Shown here: piece after piece, positions 33,451 through 45,948 of the stretch
Layout of the letters: every line of letters begins with the position of its first letter
Numbering within the stretch: position 1 is the stretch's first letter
From: Siphonodentalium dalli
Taxonomy: Eukaryota > Mollusca > Scaphopoda > Gadilida > Siphonodentaliidae
Reading direction: 5' to 3'
Assembly: GCA_032622095.1 (NCBI GenBank)
Contig: CP136064.1
Span: 137,347,954 to 137,411,953, forward strand
Length of the DNA stretch: 64,000 nt
The notes under the pieces: model-generated
Told to the model about the DNA's origin: nothing
Seen by the model: only the letters and a program-made list of their open reading frames with translations
The model's database searches: none
Position numbers and translations under genes: made by a program

Positions 33451-33697
33451 TTACATGATTATTGTATATCATGCATAAACTTGGTACATCAAATGCACTT
33501 TAATATACTTACATGTGCATACGTGTATGTAAATACAATTAATTACTCTATCGGTATCTCCGTGATATAAGTACACGATCAAAGATCTGTACTAGTATGT
33601 ATATATTTATGGGTGAAATTGCCAGTTAATTTCAATTTGCCTCATTTCCATTACTGGTAAATCCTGCCAATCTGACACCTGACTGACTCAATTTTTA

Positions 33698-34110
33698 TGT
33701 TTACCCATACCATAGTATGGTAAACATAGTGTCGTTGCCCGGATTGACCACTCGTCGTTGGTCCGTCTGTCTGTCTGTCCGTCTGTCTGTCCGTCTGTCT
33801 GTCCGTAGACACTTTACGAGTAATGCGATAACTGGAACATTTTTTATCCGATCGAAACCAAATTATATGGGTTTCTCAGCCCAAAATACAGATCGAGTTC
33901 AAATTTGGGTTTGATCCGAGATTTTGTTACAGAGTTATGGCCCTTTTTCAACTTAGAATTCACGCATTCTGCCATAACTCAAACATTTTGTATCTGATTG
34001 GAACCAAATTTGGTATGTGAGTTACACAGCCCAAAATACAGATCGAGAGTTCGAATATGGGTTTGATCCGATTAATTTTAAAGGAGTTATGACCCTTTTT
34101 CGAGAAAAAA
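33698..34110 (+). repeat. Interspersed repeat family B, copy 2
   Basis: Begins with the palindrome tgtttacccataccatagta... (33698-33726), then gtgtcgttgcccggattgac, a (tctgtctgtccg)n tract at 33762-33805, and two diverged units each containing cccaaaatacagatcgag and agttatgg/gacccttttt. Opposite in orientation to copy 1. Non-coding; Helitron-like origin is possible but no CTAG hairpin end was found. Confidence 0.8.
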
Positions 34111-35738
34111 ATTCGATTTAAAACAAAATTTACTTTTAACTTTTATAATAATAATAATAAAAAAAATGTCATTGTCATTTGTTTTCACTTATATATTGAT
34201 GATTATGATAAAAGTTGATAAAAAGATTTCCAATGTGTCCCTTTAACTTTTTTAAATAATTAAAAAGTTTTTAAGTTAAAAAAAATTTGAAAAACTAACA
34301 CCATTATAACTCTCTGCCAAGGGTACCCCGAATCACCACACCAAATTTGATTAAATCGGTCCAAAATCTTGTGATATGTACTGGTAAATCTGTTTGGAGC
34401 AACATTAAATCAATTCACCAATTGCCTTTGGACTACTTAGCTATTGATAAGGCTATATTATTTTCTGATGTCTCTTACGCCAATGTGCAAATAATCTGAT
34501 AAAGAAGGCTATGGTATCTAATTTAAAATAAAGATTCAACAATAAACATCACATGATATTAACAGTAGACATCTCTGCTGCAGAGTTATATCTTCAGATG
34601 GTCTGATATCATTATAATTGTTATTGGTTTAATAGAGAGGTCAGTGTTCAACATAAACAATTCCTGTGATATTTTGACAGCTCTGCTATATAATTGATAT
34701 TAATGGGTCAGTGGTGAGGTTGCTTATCTGTATACTAGGACACATTATTATTGTAAGCTTATAAAATTGGACTCTCTTAACCCAAGTATTCCATGTCCAG
34801 GTCACAACTACACATTTAACCCATGGGCTTGCTGGCTGTGGCGGTTTAGCATTACATATCCTGTTCCAATAATTTGTGTTTATATGTACATTTGTCTATA
34901 ATAGTACATAACAGTATACTCTATAATTCAACACCAAAACTCTCATTTATCCGATCATATTAAATTGTTATCGCCAAGGGATGGGTTAACATCTGCCGAT
35001 CGTGATCGGCCTCTCGTTCCAATATATATATATCACCATTGCAATGAGAAAACTATATCTTTCTAATGTAAGATATCATTTTCCCAATTATTGCATTAGA
35101 TAGGTAACATCGATTAAGATTCTTATCATTGCCTCAACTGATATACCTAGTTTTTGTCGATCATGTATCAAAATACTTGTACCACTTCTTATTTCAGTAA
35201 TTCTGTTGTAAATAATAGTTATGAGCTGGCACGACATGCACTTACCAACTAATTTAGCTTTCTGACACCCATATAATTGTAAACTGACAGTGACCAGTAC
35301 ATATTTAAAATATATATATATATATATAAATAAATAATAATATAAATAATAATTAAATAAATATAATAAATAAAAATATATTTATACAAATTAATTGTAA
35401 ATGATAAACAAAATATTTGACTTAGTTACTAATGTCAACAGCCATGTAACCTGTAAACTACTTTAACTTTTTGGTATCATAGGCTGTTTTAATCAAGGGT
35501 ATCACACCTGACCAACTATCTGGTTAATTCATATTATACAAGTGGGTATTTTGAAATATTGCAGCCAGTCAGAATTCTAAACGATGTTGATAATCTTAAG
35601 CCTAAAACTGTATTCATGTACATTGTATATATATATTTTTTTCAATTTAGTTATGATAATGGTGATGTGAATCATGAATGACCCCATCATCAATTTGTTT
35701 TTGCAGGGATCTTACATATAACATTTGATACCCTAGTA
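34111..35738. other. AT-rich, no gene
   Basis: Includes an A/T simple-sequence tract at about 35310-35400 (tatata and aataaataa words). A 76-codon minus frame at 35647-35877 runs into the MITE and is judged spurious. Confidence 0.5.
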
Positions 35739-35950
35739 CAGTGATGCCCAGAGTAATTAGCCACTTGACCACGGTGGAGTTGTGTGTGGTTTTTCGGGAT
35801 TTGGTCGGGGACGTGACTTGTTGCCATTCATCGGAAAGCTCTCGTAGAGAGCTTTCCGATGAATGGCGGCAGGTCATGTTTCCGACTGGGTCCTGAAGGG
35901 TTGCCCATGTTTCTGCTGTGGTTGGGTGGTCGATTGCTTTGGCGTTACTG
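35739..35950. mobile_element. 212-bp foldback MITE, family A copy 2
   Basis: Ends CAGTGATGCC and GGCGTTACTG, flanked by TA on both sides (35737-35738 and 35951-35952), the target duplication of Tc1/mariner-type elements. The arms pair over most of their length, meeting at gaaagctctcgtagagagctttc. Same architecture as 17764-17976, including cgatgaatggc and gctgtggtt. Confidence 0.85.
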
Positions 35951-35952
35951 TA

Positions 35953-36819
35953 TGTGTGTTGGATTGATGTCCATTTGCAACCACCGATTTATATTTGTTG
36001 GCTGAAAGTTGAAACCCTTCAAATATCCTGAGTGGCGAGTCTCATAACTGTCAAATAAACAGCCATACCCCACAATATAGCACTGCTATAAGACAATGGC
36101 AAATATATATTTTAAACCAACAGACCTCAAACTGTCTCGTAATCCATCATGAAATTTCTTCTACACAACTCGTCCATATACGTTAAATGCAGGTGTTCTA
36201 TGCGATCACGGGAAACCCCCTTTCGCGAACGAACCAACTGGAACCACCCAACTAACATGAATGAGTAGGGGGGTCAACGCGTTTCATTAATGTAATTGAT
36301 ATTACTCCAAAGCCCCTTATCATGTCAGCAATCTACCACCGTACATATTTATATATGGCGTACTCTGCCCTAGCATATACAGTACGTTTTTTTTGCGGAT
36401 ATTGTCATTTGTTAAACTTTTGTCGCAGAATTTATTGTAACAGTCTCACCCATTCATTTACTCCATGGACCAGCCCACAAAATTATTTGACACGCCACAA
36501 CAGTGCCACATGGAAATGGTGAATTGCGTGCTTTCTGTCTGACTTGGTTGAATCCACTTCGTATATGACCAGGTGTTGTTGGCATATTTCGGGGGGAACT
36601 TTTCCACTCTATCTCTAACGAATTACCTTAGTCTGACCTTAATTTACATCAAAACCGACGTACCACATGTTTATACGTTATATTGTACGACATATATCGC
36701 GGCATCACTATGGAGGTGGCATTTATTCGGAAATCATATCAGAGTATTCCCCTACAACACACAGTCGGCTAATCCAATATAATCGTTTTGACGGCTTCAG
36801 CTGAGAAATCGTCCACTGT
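35953..36819. other. No gene seen
   Basis: Short frames at 36322-36522 and 36573-36782 have no recognisable domain or codon signature. Confidence 0.5.
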
Positions 36820-38710
36820 GTCATTATGCCACCTAGTGTGGTGTTTCTAGCATTTGTTTTTTTTATATCGCATGGAGTACAGGGCGAATGTATTCTTGGA
36901 GATTGTTTGTACCTTACTCAATCGTACCGATATAATCACGTAGATGCCGAAATTGTAAAGTTAACGCCAGCGGTGTATAATACGTTTATGAAAATATGAT
37001 AAATCCTATCGATAGAGTCAGGACAGGCTCAAATTGTAAACTTAAAGTCACCGGTGTAATAATATGTTGTTGAAAATATAAATAATCTGATAGCCTGAAA
37101 ATATTGTATAACCTATTGGGAGCCCATAATAAATGGGAATAACCTATTGGGAGCCCCTGCATGTAGTGAACTGAATTGTGGGTATTTTATGGAGATTGTT
37201 TGTACCTTACTGAATCGTACCGATATAATCACGTAGATGCCGAAGTTGTAAAGTTAACGCCACTGGTGTATAATATGTTTATGATAAATCGTATCGATAG
37301 AGTGAGGACAGGCTCAAATTGTAAACTTAAAGTCGAAAATATAAATAATCTGATAGCCTGAAAATATTGTATAACCTGTTGGGAGCCCCTGGTGTAGTGA
37401 ACTGAATTATGGGTAATTTTAATTGGAGTGCGCATGTCTGTTTTTTTTGTAGTAACGGCCATCTTTTATTTTCTGTAATTATGGTAAGAGTTTATGGTTT
37501 AATTTATTTATTATTTAAGTTTGTTTCAATTTTTGAATGGTTTTATGTTAACCCGATAATTTGTATTTTGTAAAGAATAAAATTGTTTGAAGAAAAATGG
37601 CGAATTTCCAAGTTCTGAGTGTCAGCTCGATAGTGCGACTGAGACTGTGACGGTGTGAGTGACTGAGAGTCTCAAGTTAGTTTATTTACAGTTGTGTTCC
37701 GAGTATTTTTTGTAGTCAAATATTAATGAAATACGCTTTGTTTATATATACTAATTTGCTTATTTATAGAAACGTGTAATATTAATTTGAAAGTTATTTC
37801 GATAGACTATTTGTTTTTAGTTGAAGATAAAACAAATTTGGAAAACAAATATTATAACCCATTGAGAGCCTCGTGAAGTGTATTGTGGGTATTTTAATAT
37901 AATTGCGCATGCGCAGTCTATATGCGTTCTTTTGGGGAAATTCGCTATTTTAATTAAGTGAAACAATGGTATGAGTTCAATGTTTGTTTGTATATAAGAA
38001 AGTATATTGAATTTTGGAGGCCGACAATTGTATCTATTTGAAGATTAAAAGTTGCTTGTGTGTATTTAGCTGTGCATGGTTCGTTAATTAGGCCAGCCTA
38101 TTGTCATATTAGAACGTCTCCAATAACATACAACCTCTCTGCAGTTAACATTGTGAATTTGGCAACAGTCCAAGCAGGCCCTCTAATGGAGCACTGTGAA
38201 TTTGGCAACAGTCCAAGACACGTGGGGTATAATAACTGAACACCTGTGGCCAACTTGATCTCCAGAATGTTTTTAAGTGGAAGGGACAGTGTAGTGGGGT
38301 GGGGGTGGAAGTTAGATTTTGAGTGTGTATGATTCACAACTTTTGTAAAAAAAAGTTAATGCACATGTAGTTGGAAATTTCATACATTATTACACTACAA
38401 CATAAAGGTTAAAATACATGGTTACCATTGCCTGGTATCCCAACTAGTAATTATTGTCCCCATTATGATGGGGACGGGGATCGAATGATGGAGGTATTTT
38501 GAGGGGGTGGGAGTCACAACTGTTATAAAGAATTTTAACAGTTGGAAATTTCATACATGATTACACTAACTTTTTGTCCCCATTTATTTTACTGCTGTCT
38601 TGTTTGTTACTGTATTCCTGATATGGAAATAATAAAGAGCATTTATTACGCCACCTGTGGTGTATCTAGCTGCTGAGATTTTGATATTGCGTGGTGGACA
38701 GGGCGAATGC
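36820..38710. repeat. 293-bp tandem duplication and related scraps
   Basis: Copies start at 36898 and 37191 (period 293 bp) and share gattgtttgtaccttact, then ccgatataatcacgtagatg, then ttgtataacct-ttgggagccc. The second copy lacks a short stretch. Further relatives include taacccattgagagcc at 37856 and the block gacagggcgaatgcattg at 38697, which matches 36876-36893. A separate 38-bp direct repeat, tgtgaatttggcaacagtcc, occurs at 38151 and 38197. Confidence 0.7.
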
Positions 38711-38987
38711 ATTGTGGGGCTTTTATTTATAGAGTTGGAAATTCCGTTTATTTAAAAGTCGGAACTACGCGACCAGTAGGCCAAGTCCAGTAAAACGGTT
38801 CGTTATAGGTGCAGGTTGTTATTGTTATTTTAACGGAATTCTGAGTTGGTCATTCGCGAAACCAATATATTTTATATTCTATAATTAAAACCGTGGGTAT
38901 ATAATATATGATCCTCTTTATGGATATTGTAGGAAGGTAAATTTAGCTAAAGCGGTGGGATATCTTGCAAGACAACACATTTCGGTT

Positions 38988-39704
38988 TACGCTATAACAG
39001 CTCAATGTTTTAAGGTGTTACACAACGTGTGATAAAAGAGTTCTATCTGGAATATTCACACTATTTTTTCAGAGAACATGCATAGAGTAAACATAGTCCT
39101 ATCGGACTATCGTAAAGTAGTTCCGTTTAATTCGGGATTAATTAACCCTCAGACTGCCGAAACTGCCGACAATAAATTCACTTGTTCGTGTCCCCCGAAA
39201 ATCAAACTTGCCTGTTTAGAGGTCCCATTTTCGTGGCTAATGGTGATAGAATCACAATTTTTCAGTCAAGTTCATGGATAAATTACATTACACTTAATCG
39301 GCTTATGTCCGCGGCCATAAACCTGCGTTTTGATAACAATTTATTTGAGACAAACTGTTGCGCGGGTATCAGTCGGCGCTTATCGGTTGAAGTTATTATG
39401 ATCGTGCAGCCTGCGCGTGCAACAAGTGTTCAAATACAACAGAAGAAAAAAATACTATGTCAAATAAATAACGTGATCAATGGACAGACAAGTTTCATTT
39501 CCGTGGGACACGAAAAAGCGAATTTAATGTCGTCAGTTTCGGCAGTCTGAGGGGTTTAATTAATCTCCTTTACGAGATCCCGATAGGACTATATTTACAC
39601 TATGTTCTCTGAAAAAAAATGGTGTGAATATTCCCGATAGAACTATTTTTATCAGACGTTTTGTAACACATTAAAACATTGAGCAGTTAGCGCAATTTTC
39701 TGGA
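38988..39704. mobile_element. Long foldback element of about 717 bp
   Basis: Arms of about 200 bp (38988-39195 and 39500-39704) pair in inverted orientation. They share gctcaatgttttaa, gtgttaca, gataaaa, gttctatc, ggaatattcacac, cagagaaca, agtcctatcgg, cctcagactgccgaaactg and ttcgtgtcccac. Identity is about 80-85% by eye with small indels. The 300-bp centre has no coding sequence. The overlapping ORFs at 39078-39550 are not gene-like. Ends and target duplication are undetermined. Confidence 0.8.
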
Positions 39705-40850
39705 ATTTCGGACTATTTCGTCTATAAAAATACGATGAGCAACTGAAAATGTTTTTCAACATTCTGGAAGGGGTAGATGTCCAGGTATATATGTTTAAAA
39801 TTTCACGCATAAACTATGACAGATAACAAAGTTATAATTAGTTTTATAGGCCAACCATAAATCCCCTATAATAAACGCATGCCTCCGTAAGCACATGGCT
39901 TTGCTGTGGATGCTTTCGTTCCCAGCATGCATCATTCTCGCTATCTGTAAAATGTCTATGAACAATGGCTGTGCCACGCACTCTTAGCTTTGATCCGCAT
40001 TTAGAAGCATTCTGGTGTGGCGAATGAGAAACCTGCAGTAATTTATAAGCCGTAGTTCATTGTAATAATTTGAAGAATTACTTATCTTAACGGAATTCTG
40101 AGGCGGTCCATTCATGTAACCAATATATTTTATATTATGATTTATATTTATGGCTAATAATATGATCTTGGTGGCGTTACCATTTCTGACTATGGTTTTC
40201 TTGTCCCCGAATAGACGGTGTATTTGTGTCAGTCTCCCGTCATAGCGTCTGTTATTACGCGTCGAATTTCACTTAAAGGGGCACTGTATACTTATTAGGA
40301 CCGTCTCCTTTTATGCTCGATATTATCTGTGCGGCGGGTTTAGGGTGAAATCCCATCAAATAATTTAATAATTTCACATATAGCATCCACATATGAATTA
40401 ATGGCCGAATTTATTTATTAGTTATGTGTTTATCTATTTATATTTATGTATTTTTAGACCAAACCTCGTCTCACGGATGCGTTTGTCTCGCTTGTGGGTG
40501 GTTGTTGTTTTGTGCGATTTAAACGCGGCTTTCAATGAGAAAGTGCCATCTGCTTTCCAAATGAACCACCGCCCACGAATGAGATAAAGGCATCTGACAC
40601 AATATTAAAAATTAATATATACATATATTAGTGTACCCCGTTTGAGTTGTTACCCTTATATATATGTTGCGCACACCAACTAATGTGTGCTATTTTGCTA
40701 TCTCTTTTGCACATTTATTCATGTCTATTTCTGTATGCATCGATTATTTAATCACGGCAATGCTGTGGCTGTGGCCTCGCGGCGGAATGGAGTTCTTATG
40801 GAAGTCCCTGTTGAAACCTCTTGTAATTAGATCACTGCACACCATCTCTC
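39705..40850. other. No gene; possible LINE 5' UTR at its right end
   Basis: AT-rich to about 40650. The last 100-200 bp are less AT-rich and may be the 5' UTR of the LINE starting at 40851. The boundary is not visible. Confidence 0.4.
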
Positions 40851-43800
40851 ATGGGAGTTGATATAAATACGAGGAAAATTTCAATAGGGACTTTCCAGTT
40901 TTCTACACTAAAAGGTCTCCCGAAAAGAAGTATGTCTTTGCCACCCAAATTTCGTGCAGTCAAGCTTCCGTTCGGAATAAGCGCAATTAGATTAATCTTG
41001 CTATTAACATTACTCCTTGTACGCAGTGGGTCCTTAGAACTTAACCCCGGTCCTAATAACATTCGTGATAATTCCAACGACGCTCGTCAAACTATCTCGA
41101 TCTTTCATTTGAACATAAGAAGCATCAGAAATAAACTCTCGAAGCTGTTAGACGACATAGAAGACTATGACATTTTATGTTTCACCGAAACCCACATCGA
41201 TGCAACATTTCCCAGTAGCAACATCCAGCTCCGCGGTTTCTCCGACCCTGTGAGATACGACGGTTCGAGCCACGGAGGAGGTATCGCGGTTTATTTCGCT
41301 GATCATCTCGTCTTTGAACGAATACACTCTCTCGAATTCGATGATTCAATCCTCTGGTTCAAGCTGACTTCCAGGGCCTCCCGCTACCTATTATGTGTCT
41401 CTTACCGTTCCGATCAATTCTGTTGCGGGAGGTACTGGGAGCTGATTGACCAATCCATATCTGACGCTCTTGACCTTAATATCCCCATGATCCTAATTGG
41501 CGACTTTAACTCAAACGCATTAGACCCCGCATCAAAAATCAGGGAAATTATATCATTCTATAGTCTACGAAATGTCATTGAATCACCAACCAGAGTTACT
41601 TCGACCACATCAAGTCTACTAGATCCCATCATAGTGAATGACTATGTCACATGTCAATCTGAGGTGATCGACTTTGGAAGAGCCATATCAGATCACTGCG
41701 CCGTCATTGGGTACCTAAATTATGATTCAGACAGTAATGTCCCCTCCTTTCGGTTAGTCAGGAATTATACCAGATTCAATCTTGATGAAGCTGTCAAACT
41801 CATTCTGGACCCAGAGTGGCTACACGCTATCGAAACAGCACCCGACATTGATTCAGCTACTCATATTTTCACCTCAAAATTCCTTGATATTATGGACAAA
41901 ACCGCCCCTCAGACTAGAGTATTAATAAGACATAAGGATAAACATTGGTTCACCTCAGAACTGCGAACGATGATCCGCAAAAGAGACAGACTGCGTAAAA
42001 TGGCTATGAAGTCAAAAAATGACCATGATTTGGCAAAATTCAAAAAAGTGCGAAACACAGTCAATAACATGAAAAATACGCCAGAGCCCGCTATGAAGAA
42101 ACACTTCAAAAAACTGTTCGAGAGCATCCATCATCCAAATACTTTTGGCACTGCATAAAGGAAATTATGCAAACCAAACGCAAGGACGCTATCCCCCCTC
42201 TTACCGATGACAGTGGCAACTTAGTGTTTGACGACCACACCAAAGCATCCATGCTCAATGGTGTGTTCATCTCTAATTCAGACCTCGACGAGTCGTCGTG
42301 TAGTCTACCAATATTTACCCAGAAATGTAGCAACACTGTAACAGACATTGAATTCACTATCGAAGATATAATTTGTGCTATTAGAACGTTGAAACCGAAC
42401 AAAGCATCTGGCCACGATGGAATCACCGTTAAAATGATCCAAATCACAAGCCCAGCTATCGCCACCCCCCTTAAAGCTCTTTTTAAGAAATCACCCGAGT
42501 TTAGCGATTTTCCGACAAAGTGGAAACAGGCAAATGTTATCCCTATCTACAAGAAAAATGATAAATCCAGCTGTAAAAACTACCGCCCTATATCCTTACT
42601 CCCGTGCCTCAGTAAGATCATGGAGAAAATCGTTCTGAAATCCTTATCCGCCCATTTCTCAAATAATAATATACTATTCCAATATCAATCAGGATTTGTC
42701 CCCGGGCACAGCACAACTTTCCAGTTACTTGAGATATACCACACCCTGTGCCAGGCCCTCGATGAGAAGTTAAATACGTCAGCAATATTTTGCGATATTT
42801 CCAAAGCGTTTGAGAGAGTCTGGCACAGGGGGTTGTTATTCAAACTGGAACAATACGGAGTTACTGGAAACATCCACAACTGGCTAAACAGTTATCTCTC
42901 CAACAGATCACAACGTGTCTTAGTTGGTAACTCCTTTTCTGATTATCACATTATTCCGGCAGGAGTCCCACAAGGATATTTCCTTGGACCTTTCTTATTC
43001 CTGACATATATAAATGACCTGGCAACGACCATTCACTCCCGTACTCGTATGTATGCAGATGACACTTGTTTCTTCACTGCACAACCATCAGTCGAAGACA
43101 GTTCACGGGAACTATTTGAAGATTTGGAAAGAGTATCTTGCTGGTCGAAACAATGGTTGGTTACATTCAATGCAGACAAAACAAAATCTATGGTGTTTTC
43201 GCTCACTCCCTCCGAAGATCATTTGGATCTTGATCTTGATGATCGCGACATTGAGCAAGTAGCTTGCCACAAACATCTTGGAATTTCTATACAATCAAAT
43301 CTTCATTGGGGCACTCATATAAATGAAATCTGCAGTCGAGTGGCAACCAGACTGTCACAACTAAGGAGAATGAAATTTCTTGTAAATAGACAAACCCTCG
43401 AAATAATGTTCAAAACTTATGTACTCCCGATTTTGGAATACGGAGACGTTGTCTGGGACAACGCCCCCCATTGCCTCCTCCGGAAACTCGACCGTCTCTA
43501 TATTGACGCTGGTAGAATAGTAAGTGGCGTGACACGTTCGGTATCAGATGAGAGAGTATTATTTGAACTGGGATGGGCTCCCCTTAAAGAAAGACGAAAC
43601 CTTCATAAAATGCATACCTGGAATAAAATATTAACCAATCATGTCCCAAACTACCTCACAAAGTTACTACCCCACACTGTCAGTGAAGCATCTCGATACC
43701 CCATCAGAAACCCTTTACGATACATAAACTACTTCACTAATACGGCCCGTTTCAAATCGAGTTTCATCCCGTCCATGATCGATGAATGGAATTTATCATG

Positions 43801-44260
43801 CAAAACCACTACCGACAACAAAAAACTTTCTGATCCCTCATCAGAACCAACTAAAGATGACATCATAAGTAACATGTATAAAACTTTTTGCAAACAAGAA
43901 ATTACTATAAAACCCCCATCATATATCTATAACGCTGGTCAGAGGAAACTAAACATGCTGCACTGTAGACTCAGAAATAACTGCAGTGATCTAAACTTCG
44001 ACAAACATGAAAATTACATCTTGGCTCAACCATCATGTAGTTGTGGTTATGCATGTGAAGACGCTAACCATTTTTTCTTCAGTTGTCCTTGGTACGCAGA
44101 CTCCAGAGAACTGATGTGGGCAAGGTTGGATGAACTTAATGTATCTATCTTCTCTGAAAAAGATCTCCTGTTCGGCATCCCGCACTATAGTGAAACAATA
44201 AATACGCGCATTTTCGAGACAGTCCATTCATTTATTTCTTCGACTGACCGCTTCTCATAA
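40851..44260 (+). pseudogene. LINE ORF2: 2A-like leader, APE endonuclease, RT (one frameshift)
   Basis: Frame one runs 40851-42158. A hydrophobic run at residues 46-57 (LILLLTLLLVRS) is followed by LELNPGP (residues 62-68), a 2A-like stop-go motif. The APE endonuclease follows with FHLNIRS, CFTETHID, LIGDFNSNA (about 41500) and SDHCAVIG (about 41690). Frame two, open to TAA 44260, holds RT: NVIPIYKKND, NYRPISLLP, the Asp of FCDISKAF, AGVPQG and the YADD box at 43052-43063. Then come the thumb and a C-terminal C-x-C...H...C segment (CSCGYACEDANHFFFSC). The break is one missing base in the T-run 42143-42146. All catalytic residues are present, although GVPQGYFLGP departs from the usual GSILGP. 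The lesion could be recent decay or an assembly indel. Confidence 0.9.
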
Positions 44261-44530
44261 ATGTTACCCTACCCCCTACCGCGAGACCATAGCCACTCCA
44301 AACAGCTACAGCATGCAGCATTCCACTTTAAATTTTGAACCTATCTCTAATTACTAATTACTTTTATTAGCAGCCAAATGCCAGAGGAGAGGGGCTCTGA
44401 TAAGTTCCGTAACTTGTGCTCCGATCCTCTGTGCCCCACAACTATATCTATATATGTCTATAATAATATGTGTAATTTGTATATACATTTGTGGGTCACA
44501 ATAAATATGTTCAATCTCATAAACATGGGA
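40851..44530 (+). mobile_element. Near-intact CR1/L2-like LINE
   Basis: A single long coding region with a 2A-like leader, APE endonuclease, RT and C-terminal finger domain. It is followed by about 270 bp of 3' UTR ending near cacaataaatatgttcaatc (44508-44527). Only one frameshift interrupts about 1,135 codons. No separate ORF1 lies upstream, so it is either a 5'-truncated copy or an element type that begins with the leader-2A-ORF2 arrangement. Confidence 0.85.
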
Positions 44531-45159
44531 CGATTTACCATTCATCGTGGCAATATAATGCCCTCTTTCTGATTGGTCGATATTCACGTGGCTTTGTTTA
44601 CGAAATGACCGTCCGAAAAAATTTATTGTGTTGTTCGACCAATGTGAAAGAGTCACATTTGCCAATATCGTGTGCGTAACGTAACTATCACAAGTATAAC
44701 GTACTCTGATAACAACTTATCGCCAAATTCATGCTTCAAACATTTTTAACATATCATCTTCGACTTGTTTTATTTTATTTTTATGAAAAGAAATAACAAA
44801 TGGGGTAATAAATATTTATAACGACAAATAGAATCAAATTAGTCATTTTCTTGGTACAGGCAAGTAAGGTACGAATATTTGTGAAATCTGAGTACGAACG
44901 TCGGAGTGTTCCCCTGTGGTATTCCAATAATCACCAACCGTGGAGTGCATGTTCATGGTTTGGTTTGAAGAAATTTTCTCACTTCAAAGTATACAAAAGT
45001 TGTTTTTAGACATTCCACTGCATTTGACAGTGTAAGGAGGTTTGTATTCACTTTTGAAAGAAGAAAAACAAGCGTCAATGCCGTTTACGCGACCATAATC
45101 GATTCGGTGAGTCAGAAATGCAACAAATTTCGGGAATGGGAAACCGAACATTGTCTGAC
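44531..45159. other. No gene seen
   Basis: Non-coding. A CCAAT-type attggtcg (44572-44579) and gaccaatgtg (44637) lie in a short GC-richer patch, perhaps remnants of a promoter, with no ORF following. Confidence 0.4.
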
Positions 45160-45717
45160 CTTGTCATATCTCATATATATTTTGAAGACCTCTGTCTGTA
45201 TGTTTGTCTGTATGTTTGTATGTTTGTCATTTATACAAATCTACGATTCTTGACCGATCGGGACGAAACTTGGTACGTGTATGTAGTTTGACCAGGCGGT
45301 CGACGTTGTCGTATTGGCGAGCCCGTGCGGCGCCCGCTTCGCGCATGCGCAGACGAGATCTCGGAAACGGGTGGAGCTATCGACTTGAAATTTGGTATGT
45401 GAATGTATCTTGCCCCGAATACGAATTTTATCGGGTCGCCGAGCCCGTGCGACGCCAGCTTCGCGCATGCGCAGACGATATCTCGGAAACGGGTGGAGCT
45501 ATCGACTTGAAATTTGGTATGTGAATATATCTTGCCCCGGACACGAATTTTATCGGATCGCTGAGCCCGTGCGACGCCAGCTTCGCGCATGCGCAGACGA
45601 GATCTCGGAAACGGGTGGAGCTATCGCATGCGCAGACCAGATCTCGGAAACGGGTGGAGCTATCGACTTGAAATTTGGTTTTTGAATAGCCCGGACAACG
45701 TCGGGCTTATCGGCTAG
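45160..45717 (+). mobile_element. Non-autonomous Helitron with 121-bp minisatellite
   Basis: The 3' end has the hairpin AGCCCG-gacaacgt-CGGGCT (45688-45707), six bases, then CTAG at 45714-45717 and T. The body starts with (TGTATGTTTGTC) words and holds three copies of a 121-bp unit starting about 45320, 45441 and 45562 plus a partial copy. Each contains gagcccgtgcg, cgcatgcgcagacga and gatctcggaaacgggtgg. ORFs on both strands are minisatellite translations. The 5' end is uncertain, perhaps tcatatatattttgaag at 45170. Confidence 0.75.
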
Positions 45718-45721
45718 TATA

Positions 45722-45948
45722 TATATATTATGTAAACACTGTTTTCTACAAAGTGCCTGTGTTTTGATTATGCTTATGTATAGGGACACCTAAGTGTGTA
45801 AGACTTTCAACTTCAGATACTTGTTTCCCACATAGAGTCCATGCCCGGTTAGTACTCGTCTTATTGTGCTCATTTTTACTTTCATTAAAGACAATAACAA
45901 CTGACTTTTGTTCATTATATCGATACCTCCATTTTCGACTGTATTTAT
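45722..45948 (-). pseudogene. LINE ORF2, post-RT fragment
   Basis: Continues the RT part beyond the TIR element: KYSRKWRYRYNEQKSVVIVF, ESLTHLGVPI. These are the segments expected 30-90 residues after the RT box (N-x-x-K-S/T and H-L-G boxes). It ends at the AT-rich junction with the Helitron terminus, so the remaining C-terminal domain and 3' UTR are absent here. Confidence 0.75.

Noticed and set aside
35647-35877. 76-codon minus ORF with a transmembrane-like segment
   Set aside because: Most of it is the arm of a foldback MITE; the hydrophobic run is coincidental.
45204-45789. Several overlapping ORFs of 75-119 codons
   Set aside because: Repeated peptides follow the 121-bp Helitron minisatellite; frames occur on both strands.
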